Below are positions 1 to 5,844 of a stretch of DNA of 7,825 bases, piece after piece. A program made the translations under genes and the position numbers. Position 1 is the first letter of the stretch. Each line of letters opens with the position of its first letter. The stretch covers positions 1 to 7,825 of the forward strand of contig JAUYDP010000195.1 in the NCBI GenBank assembly GCA_030691805.1. The letters run 5' to 3'. A model generated the notes under the pieces. The model saw nothing but the letters and a program-made list of their open reading frames with translations. It did no database searches and was not told the DNA's origin. The DNA comes from Dehalococcoidia bacterium. GTDB taxonomy: Bacteria > Chloroflexota > Dehalococcoidia > JAUYDP01.

Positions 1-208
1 CGGTGCAAGAGCTCGTGGTGGTCTTGTAGTGCCAAGTGGTGTCTAGCATTGCGCCGGATACCCCCGCTCCGGAGGAGTCTGTCAACTTCCCATACACTGT
101 GACATCAGAATATCGAGCAGGCGTGGAATTGCTTACGCAGGTAGTCGCCGAGCAGCAGGTAACACCCGGAGTAGGGGTTGCCAGCGGTGTTCCGCCCGGC
201 GGTCTCCT
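1..208 (-). pseudogene. Ig-like domain protein fragment, runs off left edge
   Basis: The minus strand is open from 208 to the window edge. It reads a Pro/Thr-rich linker (GTPLATPTPGV), then TPARYSDVTVYGKLTD, SSGAGVSG and TTWHYKTTTSSC. I recognise this as the start of an Ig-like beta-sandwich domain that ends many secreted or surface proteins of Chloroflexota, where it often follows a catalytic or lamin-tail-like domain. The domain's C-terminal half would lie left of position 1. A TGA at 209-211 closes the frame upstream and there is no plausible start codon before the domain. A short ATG frame at 212 (MKETAGRN) has a GAGG upstream but is in another frame. Either the upstream part has been lost or a frameshift separates it, so I call it a broken remnant. 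The family assignment rests on remembered motif similarity. The function of the parent protein is unknown. Confidence 0.5.
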
Positions 209-372
209 TCATCTAATTTTCCTCACTTAAGAAGGATAACCGACCGCCCTTCCAATTACACACCCCTTGAGGACACCTCATCGGTGATAGCATTGAGTTA
301 TCACCCTGATCCCTGCCATCTCACAAGTTCCGATAACTACCCTTCTCGGCACCTCCTCCCCAATTTTGCCTC

Positions 373-402
373 TTGACCCGGGCAAATTCGGCTCCATATA
401 AT
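373..402 (+). promoter_or_regulatory. Sigma-70-like promoter motif with no gene downstream
   Basis: TTGACC (373-378) and a consensus TATAAT (397-402) are separated by 18 bases, so a transcript would start near 409 and run rightward. No protein-coding gene on the plus strand follows. The motif is either chance or drives an RNA in the 409-1000 stretch. Confidence 0.4.
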
Positions 403-953
403 ACCCTCAATTACTGGTTACCAGAACCAGGGTTTGACTCGGATGCACTCTTGGCAAACTCTGTCTAACCAAGCTCCATTTGCGCGCTATGCGGGCGCCA
501 GCCCTGTGGATCGTCCGCCGACCGCCCGCTGCTACGGCTGGTAGCCCAAGAGCCGGGGCGTCAGTCTTGTCTGAGGGACTCACGACACATCCTTTGGATG
601 TAGAGGCGGGGCGTATCGGTCCCGCCTGCTGCATAGCTGATCATAGACACCTCTTGGCCCTTCGCGCCCAGGAAGGGTATGATCGCCTCCAACATTACTG
701 GTCTCTGCGCGGAGGGCAAAGAGGCTGGCTGGGATCATGCGGGAACGGGATCTTGTGGGTGTCGGTGGCCGCCACAAAACGCGTGAAGCTGGAGCAGGTC
801 TGCCCTCAGCACCCAGCCCCGGCTCGCGGCGCCCGTCGAAACAGGCTCGAGCCCCACCCCATACGGCTTCTCTAGCCTTCTATGCAGAGGTCAGTATTAT
901 TGAGGGGGGCACCGAGAGCCGCACCACGTGGGTAGGCAAAAAGCTGGAAAGCA

Positions 954-979
954 GGACCCCCCGTTCGTCTATGGGGTCC
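954..979 (-). terminator. Weak terminator-like hairpin after the selenoprotein gene
   Basis: GGACCCC/GGGGTCC forms a 7-bp stem with a 12-base loop, 41 bases beyond the TAA of the minus-strand gene ending at 1021. On that strand the nearest T run (CTTTTT) comes only about 11 bases after the stem, so as an intrinsic terminator it is imperfect. Confidence 0.3.
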
Positions 980-1020
980 GGATGTCCTTCTACCAACGTC
1001 TCCTGACAGCGCCCAGGGCC

Positions 1021-1823
1021 TTACTCCACATCCTCGCTCTCCTCGATGGTGACGTGCTCTTCCCAACTGTCGTCGTCTGCCCAGCGATAGGGGAGCTCCA
1101 GGATGGCGCCGGGCTCCTTGATCGTGTACAGCGCGTTCAGCGCGGCGCGGAGAATGCTCTTCTGCGACTCCGGCTCGAACTTCTTGCCCGTCTGGTGTCC
1201 CAGCGGGAAGTTCACGAACACCGCTCGGGGCGGTCTTACAAGCCGCGTGATGTCCATGGCTGACGTTATAGACGTCGTCGGAATGCCGGCCTGCTCGATG
1301 GCCCGTGCAAACAGTCCCACGGACTGATGGCAAAGCGGTCAGACCGGCACCAGCAGCGCGGCGTCCACCTGCTCCTTGCGCAGTTGCTCGATCAGCCACG
1401 GCGCCATTTCGTTGTTCAGCTTGCTCCGCAGGAAGATGCGTCCCATGCAACTATAGGCCGTCGGGGCCAGCTCGCCGATGAAACCCTCTTGCTCCAGCTC
1501 CCGCATCCGCTCAATCGGGAAGGGGCAATTGATATCTTCCATTGCATCCGGTTGCGGGAAATGGTGTGAAATGGACAGGTCCTGCACGTCCACGTCCCAT
1601 GGAATCTCCCGAAAGGTGAGATCGTTAGAATACTCGAAAGGCGGCTGTGACGCTGTGCCATCCTGTAGGGGCGGGTTTCAAACCCGCCCCTACGCAGGGC
1701 CACGCGGCACCTTGCCAACTCCTTCTCGAGGGCTGTCCACGGACTGGTTTCGTTCATGGCCCACTCGTACGGCGGCCGGTTCCCTGATTTTGCCCGAAAG
1801 AGTGGGAGATAGGCTACTGCCAA
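1021..1823 (-). CDS. GrdB-like selenoprotein (Sec at 1339-1341), frame broken by a palindromic repeat
   Basis: This is related to the selenoprotein-B subunits of glycine, sarcosine, betaine and D-proline reductases; its own substrate is unknown. Reading begins at TTG 1823, behind a strong AAGGAGGT (1830-1837) with a 6-base spacer. It gives 43 residues ending CRVAL, then enters a 29-bp palindrome (1665-1693) that shifts the frame. Downstream the family sequence resumes (LTFREIPWDVDVQDLSISHH, GELAPTAYSCMG) and runs into VDAALLVPV, then TGA, then PLCHQSVGLFARAIEQAGIP, and ends at TAA 1021-1023. Protein similarity continues across the TGA in the same frame, giving U-P-L-C, a redox-type UxxC, with a hairpin right behind it. 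With the palindrome removed the product is about 257 residues with Sec152 and Cys155. As written the gene is disrupted, unless the C-terminal part is expressed from an internal start (GTG 1593). It lies 28 bases after ileS, so it is probably co-transcribed. Confidence 0.8.
1303..1341 (-). promoter_or_regulatory. Selenocysteine TGA with bacterial SECIS-like hairpin
   Basis: Directly after the TGA (1341-1339) the mRNA can pair CAGUCC (1326-1321) with GGACUG (1317-1312) around a GUG loop. UGC/GCA (1332-1330/1308-1306) and CCG/CGG (1338-1336/1305-1303) can extend it below. The loop lies 18 bases after the TGA and starts with G. Both fit what is known of bacterial SECIS elements, which sit inside the coding region just downstream of the UGA and are read by SelB. 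The upper 6-bp stem is perfect; the lower stems are short and separated by internal loops. Confidence 0.65.
1665..1693. repeat. 29-bp palindromic repeat inside the selenoprotein gene
   Basis: Two perfect 14-base arms (GTAGGGGCGGGTTT and its complement) flank a single central C at 1679. It looks like the small dispersed REP-type palindromes common in GC-rich bacterial genomes, including Chloroflexota. Only one copy is in this window. It places TAG and TGA codons in the downstream reading frame of the host gene. Exact removal joins CTG to CAG and restores one open frame. Confidence 0.8.
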
Positions 1824-1829
1824 TATAGG

Positions 1830-1837
1830 ACCTCCTT
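1830..1837 (-). promoter_or_regulatory. Strong Shine-Dalgarno fixing the selenoprotein start
   Basis: AAGGAGGT on the minus strand ends 6 bases before TTG 1823-1821. This near-perfect site lies in the 28-base gap after the ileS stop. It shows that the gene originally began at the TTG, upstream of the inserted palindrome, rather than at an internal GTG. Confidence 0.75.
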
Positions 1838-1851
1838 AACTGGTGAGCTGC

Positions 1852-4800
1852 TTACGCCCTCCTTACTCCTAGTACCACCGATTGCCCCTCTATGCTGTGC
1901 TCCTCCCGGTAAGATCCCTCAGGTGGCTCTCCTGCCACCAGCTCAACGGATAGGGTTTCCTGCTTTACATAATCGGTGAAAGACGCGAGGGTTTCGACGA
2001 ACAGGATAGGAGCACGGTAGTGAGTGATAATCTTATCAGCAATATCGAATCCAGCGTTCTTGCGGATGGACTGTATCCGGTGGACCAGCTCCCTGGCCAG
2101 GCCCTCGGCCAGCAGGTCCTTGCTGAGGGTGGTCGAGACTGCCACCAACATATCGCCATCCTGGGCGACCGCGAAGCCAGCCTTGGGGCTGGCCTCGACC
2201 AGCACCTCTTCGGGCAGGACGCTGAAGCCATCCAACGTGAGGTTCTGTCCTCGCCTTTGAGCGGTTGCAACGGATGACGGGTCCATGGTCTGGAGGGCGG
2301 CTACGATTCGGGGCATCTCCTTGCCGTATTTAGGGCCTAGCACCGGGAGGTTGGGCTTGACGGAGTAGTCTACGACCTCCTCATCCCGCTCCAGGATACG
2401 TAGGGCTTTTACATTCAGCTCATCCGTGATTTGGGAGGAGAGGCGCTCCAGGCTCTCTCTCTCCTGCGGGCTGCGGGGCTTGACCAAGACTTCCGCCAGG
2501 GGCTGCCTCACTTTAATACCGGCTTTGCTACGGGCCGCCCGGCCCAGACTGGCCACCCGCATCACCAGCCGGGTGTTCTCCATTAATCTCCGGTCCACCG
2601 AGGTTAATTCGGCCTCCGGGTAATCGGCCAGATGCACGCTCTCGGGAGCTTGCGGGTCCACCGAGCGCACCAGGTTCTGGTACATCTCCTCGGCCACGAA
2701 GGGAGTTAAGGGCGCCAGCAATTTGCACAGAGTCACCAGGCAGAGGTAGAGGGTGCCGTAAGCGGCCATCTTGTCGGCGTCGTTCTCGCTCTTCCAGAAC
2801 CGGCGGCGGCTCCTCCGCACGTACCAGTTGGACAGGTTCTCCAGGAACGCCTGGACAGCACGCCCGGCATCGGTGGGGTTATAGGCCTCCAGGTGGCCGT
2901 TCACCTCCTCTACCAGGGCGTTCAATTCCGACAATACCCAGCGGTCCAGTTCATGCAACGGCTGGTCAACTGCCGTGCCTTCTCCTGGCCTCCACTGGTC
3001 TATGTTGGCGTAAATCACGAAAAACGAATAGGTGTTCCAGAGGGTGAGGAGGAACCGGCGAAGCACTTCTTCCACTAGCTCGGCGGAGAACCGGCGGGGG
3101 TTGCCGGCCGGGCTGGCGGTGTAGAGATACCAACGCAGGGCATCGGCCCCACTGGCCTTCAGGACGGTCCAGGGGTCCACCACGTTGCCCCGTGACTTGC
3201 TCATCTTCTCGCCCTTGGCATCCAGGATGTGGCCCAGGCAGATGACGTTCAGGTAGCAGGGCTCATCGAAGAGGAGGACGGAGAGGGCGTGGAGGCTATA
3301 GAACCAGCCCCGGGTCTGGTCCACCGCCTCACAGATGAAGTGCGCCGGGAAGGCGGGGGGGCGCTTGGCTCCCTGATGCTCAGACCGAAAGGGGTAGTGC
3401 CACTGGGCCACGGGCATGGCCCCGGAGTCGAACCAGCAGTCCAGGACCTCCGGCACTCGGCGCATGATACCCCCGCAGCCCTGGGTGCAGGGGAGGGTGA
3501 CTTGGTCAATGTAGGGCCGGTGCAGGTCGAAGGCAGGGTTCTCCAGGCGGTGGTCGCCGCTGAGCTGGCGAAGCTCGGCCATGTCGCGTATGCAATGCTG
3601 GTGCTTCGGGTTGCTCTCGCACCGCCAGATGGGCAGGGGAGTGCCCCAGTACCGTTCCCGGGAGATGGCCCAGTCCACGTTGTTCTGAAGCCAGTCCCCG
3701 AAGCGCCCCTGCTTGATGTGGCCGGGATACCAGTTTATCTCTTCGTTGGCGGCCAGGAGGCGGCCCTTCCTGGCCGAGGTCTTGATGTACCAGGAGGTCT
3801 TGGCGTAGTAGAGGAGAGGGGTATCGCAGCGCCAGCAAAAAGGATAGGTGTGGGTGATGCGCCCGCTGCGATAAAGGAGGCCCATCCGGCGCAGGTCCTC
3901 GATGATCAGGGGGTCGGCGTCCTTCACCCACATGCCGGCCCAGGGCCATCCGTGCTCCTCATTGCCGGCCCAGGGCCATTCGTGCTTCTTATAGAATCTT
4001 CCCCGAAGGTCAATCGAAATCTCTGGGAAAGGCAGCCGCTCGGCGCGGCACAACTCCAGGTCCACCTCCCCGTAGGCAGGGGCGATATGCACGATGCCCG
4101 TGCCTTCGGTCATGGAGACGAAGGCCGCTGCCACCACCCTCTTGTATAGGACTAAGCGTGTTGTGGAAACGCTGGGTGATGGGAAGTAGTAGTTAAGACC
4201 CGCCAAATCCGCCCCTTTCAGGGTAGCCAGCACCTGGGCCTGGTGCCCCAGGGCCTGCGTCAAGAGGGCCCGGGCCAGGATAAGCCTTCCGCCCTCTTCC
4301 TCGACCACCTCGTAGTCCTCGTCCGGGGCCACCGCCAGGGCTACGTTGCCCGTAAGGGTCCAAGGCGTGGTGGTCCAGGCCAGAAAATAGGTGGGCATGC
4401 CATCGTCCTGCCGGCCGAGCTTCGTGGACAGGATCTGGCGAGACTGATCGGTTAGCCTGAACTTCACCAAGATGGAGGGGTCCTCGGTGTCGTCTTTATA
4501 GCCAAGGGCCACTTCGTGGGAGGAGAGGCTGGTGCCGCAGCGGGGGCAATGGGGCGTGACCTTGTAGTCCTGGTATACCAGGCCCTGGTCCCATAGCTGC
4601 CGGATGATCCACCATCCGGACTCGATGTAGTAGTTCTCGTAAGTAACGTAGGGATGGTCCAGGTCTACCCAAAAACCGATGCGATCGGTCAGGGCCTCCC
4701 ATTCCTTGACATAACGGAAGACACTCTCCCGGCACCGTGCGTTGAAACGGTCCACCCCATAACGCTCGATGTCCGGCTTCCCCGTGAAACCCAGCTCCTT

Positions 4801-5097
4801 TTCCACCTCGATCTCCACCGGCAGGCCGTGGGTGTCCCAGCCTCCCTTGCGGGGCACGTAATAGCCCTTCATGGTGCGGTAGCGAGGGATTACGTCTTTG
4901 AAGATACGGGCCAGGACGTGGTGGATGCCGGGATTTCCGTTGGCCGTGGGCGGGCCTTCGTAGAAGGAGAATAGCGGCCGGCCCTCCCGTGCATCCAGGC
5001 TCTTCTTGAAGATGTCCCGCTCCTTCCAGAAGCGGAGGACCTCTTCCTCCAGCTTGGGGAAGTCTACTTTATTAGATACGGCCTTGAAGACGCTCAC
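1852..5097 (-). CDS. ileS: Isoleucyl-tRNA synthetase (class Ia, IleS2-like)
   Basis: Charges tRNA-Ile with isoleucine in the cytoplasm, with editing of mischarged valine. The product is 1081 residues, a normal length. The catalytic signature is GPPTANGNPGIHH (about 48-60, HIGH equivalent) and KMSKS is at 631-635. Cys pairs occur at C184/C187 (CPRCG) and C421/C424 (CWRC). The CP1 editing domain shows WTTTPWTL (from W241) and GTGIVHIAPAYGEVD (332-346), whose last Asp corresponds to the editing Asp. An anticodon-binding domain follows KMSKS. The GNPGIHH form and overall sequence resemble the eukaryote-like IleS2 type, often associated with mupirocin tolerance; that link is inference. The GTG start (5097) has only a weak GGA upstream. 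Oddity: a 10-residue tandem duplication (HEWPWAG/HGWPWAG, about 369-388). The gene is controlled by a T-box leader and followed 28 bases later by the selenoprotein gene. Confidence 0.97.
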   Translation of the reverse strand: MSVFKAVSNKVDFPKLEEEVLRFWKERDIFKKSLDAREGRPLFSFYEGPPTANGNPGIHHVLARIFKDVIPRYRTMKGYYVPRKGGWDTHGLPVEIEVEKELGFTGKPDIERYGVDRFNARCRESVFRYVKEWEALTDRIGFWVDLDHPYVTYENYYIESGWWIIRQLWDQGLVYQDYKVTPHCPRCGTSLSSHEVALGYKDDTEDPSILVKFRLTDQSRQILSTKLGRQDDGMPTYFLAWTTTPWTLTGNVALAVAPDEDYEVVEEEGGRLILARALLTQALGHQAQVLATLKGADLAGLNYYFPSPSVSTTRLVLYKRVVAAAFVSMTEGTGIVHIAPAYGEVDLELCRAERLPFPEISIDLRGRFYKKHEWPWAGNEEHGWPWAGMWVKDADPLIIEDLRRMGLLYRSGRITHTYPFCWRCDTPLLYYAKTSWYIKTSARKGRLLAANEEINWYPGHIKQGRFGDWLQNNVDWAISRERYWGTPLPIWRCESNPKHQHCIRDMAELRQLSGDHRLENPAFDLHRPYIDQVTLPCTQGCGGIMRRVPEVLDCWFDSGAMPVAQWHYPFRSEHQGAKRPPAFPAHFICEAVDQTRGWFYSLHALSVLLFDEPCYLNVICLGHILDAKGEKMSKSRGNVVDPWTVLKASGADALRWYLYTASPAGNPRRFSAELVEEVLRRFLLTLWNTYSFFVIYANIDQWRPGEGTAVDQPLHELDRWVLSELNALVEEVNGHLEAYNPTDAGRAVQAFLENLSNWYVRRSRRRFWKSENDADKMAAYGTLYLCLVTLCKLLAPLTPFVAEEMYQNLVRSVDPQAPESVHLADYPEAELTSVDRRLMENTRLVMRVASLGRAARSKAGIKVRQPLAEVLVKPRSPQERESLERLSSQITDELNVKALRILERDEEVVDYSVKPNLPVLGPKYGKEMPRIVAALQTMDPSSVATAQRRGQNLTLDGFSVLPEEVLVEASPKAGFAVAQDGDMLVAVSTTLSKDLLAEGLARELVHRIQSIRKNAGFDIADKIITHYRAPILFVETLASFTDYVKQETLSVELVAGEPPEGSYREEHSIEGQSVVLGVRRA
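3933..3992. repeat. 30-bp in-frame tandem duplication within ileS
   Basis: TGCCGGCCCAGGGCCAT starts at 3933 and again at 3963, and the similarity continues with a few transitions through the rest of each 30-base unit. In the protein this gives two successive 10-residue units ending WPWAG in the editing-domain region. Frame is preserved. Confidence 0.8.
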
Positions 5098-5136
5098 TTT
5101 TGCTGTCCGAACTCAGAATCTTTAAACATATATGAC

Positions 5137-5169
5137 AAAAACTCCCGTCCACTAAGGGACGGGAGTTTT
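5137..5169 (-). terminator. T-box leader intrinsic terminator
   Basis: AAAACTCCCGTCC pairs with GGACGGGAGTTTT, a perfect 13-bp stem with loop CTTAGT, and runs into TTTTT. It ends about 40 bases before the ileS GTG. Its 5' arm overlaps the bases needed by the antiterminator, as expected for a transcriptional T-box. Confidence 0.93.
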
Positions 5170-5221
5170 CCCGCGGTGCCACCCTTTTTGCCCGCTTGAT
5201 AGCGGGCCTCTCGCTTTGGTC

Positions 5222-5309
5222 CTCAGCCAGATATCGCACACTTAGACTAATTGTGCATTAGCCAGATACCGCACCTTTAGACAAATTGTACGTCAACCAT
5301 ATACCGCAC
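5222..5309 (-). repeat. 35-bp direct repeats (2.5 copies) inside the T-box leader
   Basis: On the minus strand GTGCGGTAT starts at 5309 and 5274, and GTGCGATAT at 5239, an exact 35-base period. The first two units continue with related sequence (ATGGTTGACGTACAATTTGT; CTGGCTAATGCACAATTAGT) and the third stops after CTGGCTGAG. Arrays like this resemble the repeated transposase-binding sites at the ends of some insertion sequences (for example the IS21 family), but no transposase is present. I infer a remnant of a mobile element or a MITE. Confidence 0.8.
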
Positions 5310-5326
5310 AATTAATTGTGCGGTAT
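5301..5326. repeat. Perfect 26-bp palindrome adjoining the 35-bp repeats
   Basis: Arms ATACCGCACAATT and AATTGTGCGGTAT are exact complements with no spacer. The right arm on the minus strand is also the beginning of the first 35-bp unit, so the palindrome equals two repeat units meeting head to head. A run of eight C at 5333-5340 lies just beyond it. Confidence 0.9.
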
Positions 5327-5532
5327 CCGCCTCCCCCCCCGCAAGTGACAGCTTACGGTGCGGCGCAGCCCCTGTCCCGATAACGGGGGACGGCCGGCGC
5401 GGCTTAGTCGGGTTGTCTCTTTCGGCCTGCGGCTCCGGAGTGATATTCGGGGAGCCCACCGCATCTGCTTCCACCGGACCAGACTCGCTGGGCGGTTACC
5501 CTCCCTTACTCGTCTCCATCACAGCCTTTGCA

Positions 5533-5561
5533 ATTATAGGAGTACCACGGATAGCGGCCAA
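5533..5561 (-). promoter_or_regulatory. Promoter of the T-box leader and ileS
   Basis: On the minus strand TTGGCC (5561-5556) and a consensus TATAAT (5538-5533) are 17 bases apart. Transcription would start near 5525, a few bases before Stem I of the T-box, which independently supports the call. Confidence 0.75.
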
Positions 5562-5844
5562 AGTCAAGGGGCGCACGCTCTTGCATGTCATGGAGAATAG
5601 CTTCGACAGCGAAGGGGCAGAGGGAACGGTAGGAGTCTGTGGTGGAGCCTTTGCGGGAAGCGGCTCTGATGACGAACTTAATTGTAATTGTACTATGGGC
5701 CTCTCCAATTCTGGAATCGCTTGGCACAGAGTCGAGGCAATGATAGAGTGGAATTGATCGGCAGACCCAGTTGAACAACAGCGGCACATGACAAAGCGCC
5801 GAGGGATCACCCCATTTGGGGTATTCGGGCCTAGGGGAAATCAA
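5562..5844. other. Intergenic region between divergent ileS promoter and nuclease-like gene
   Basis: Nothing clear is seen apart from a small ACCCC-ATTT-GGGGT hairpin at about 5809-5822. The TACTAT near the AATTGTAATTGT stretch (about 5680-5700) could be a -10 for the rightward gene but lacks a good -35. The open frames on both strands here overlap the T-box or the downstream gene and show no family resemblance. Confidence 0.5.
5833..5838 (+). promoter_or_regulatory. Shine-Dalgarno deciding the start at 5845
   Basis: AGGGGA lies 6 bases before ATG 5845. The alternative in-frame ATG at 5788 has no comparable site in front of it, so the shorter protein is preferred. Confidence 0.65.

Larger units (their letters stand above)
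209..1020. other. Long stretch with no supportable gene; promoter-like motif and hairpins
   Basis: About 800 bases in which all reading frames are short, rich in Arg/Pro/Gly, and unlike any family I recognise. The stretch holds a plus-strand sigma-70-like motif (373-402) and several inverted repeats. GGTGATA/TATCACC is at 283-289/299-305. AGGCGGG/CCCGCCT is at 604-610/621-627. A nested pair consists of GATCATA/TATGATC (639-645/678-684) around CCCTTC/GAAGGG (658-663/672-677). I checked for rnpB, tmRNA, SRP RNA and tRNA landmarks and found no convincing match. It could be a decayed gene or an unrecognised structured RNA. Confidence 0.4.
5098..5525 (-). ncRNA. T-box riboswitch leader of ileS (AUC specifier)
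   Basis: This leader senses uncharged tRNA-Ile and controls ileS by antitermination. In transcription order, Stem I starts near 5520 (GATGGAGACGAGTA), with the AGTA loop-E motif at 5510-5507. The AG-bulge region GCGAG is at 5488-5484, the distal loop GGTGGAAGC at 5475-5467, and the specifier segment GAATATCACTCCGG has ATC (Ile) at 5444-5442. A CCCG-TTAT-CGGG hairpin lies near 5387-5376. Stem III GCCCGC/GCGGGC spans 5207-5190, and the T-box AGGGTGGCACCGCGG is at 5185-5171. AAGGG (5186-5182) can pair with CCCTT (5158-5154) in the antiterminator, competing with the terminator. Between the 5' domains and Stem III the leader carries a palindrome and direct repeats (about 5222-5326), which make it unusually long at about 430 bases. 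UGGC in the T-box bulge would pair best with a tRNA ending GCCA. Confidence 0.93.

Noticed and set aside
671..815. Cobalamin-riboswitch-like words (GGGAA, CCGCCAC, GAAGCTGGAGCAGGTCTGCC)
   Set aside because: The B12-box match needs insertions, the order and spacing of elements are wrong, and no plus-strand gene follows.
480..875. 131-codon plus-strand open frame
   Set aside because: Arg/Gly/Pro-rich, no ribosome binding site and no recognisable family; overlapping frames on the other strand are equally long, as expected in GC-rich noncoding DNA.
740..875. tmRNA-like start on the minus strand (TGTTTCGACGGG)
   Set aside because: No tag frame ending in ALAA-like residues and no tRNA-like 3' end within a suitable distance.
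1339..1341. TGA as an ordinary stop that makes a pseudogene
   Set aside because: Same-frame family similarity on both sides, a UxxC motif and a correctly placed hairpin favour selenocysteine; the real damage is at the upstream palindrome.
872..1450. 192-codon minus-strand open frame
   Set aside because: It lies out of frame over the selenoprotein gene, which has clear family similarity; its composition is that of a shadow frame.
3229..4149. 306-codon plus-strand open frame
   Set aside because: Lies antisense within ileS, whose motifs are unambiguous.
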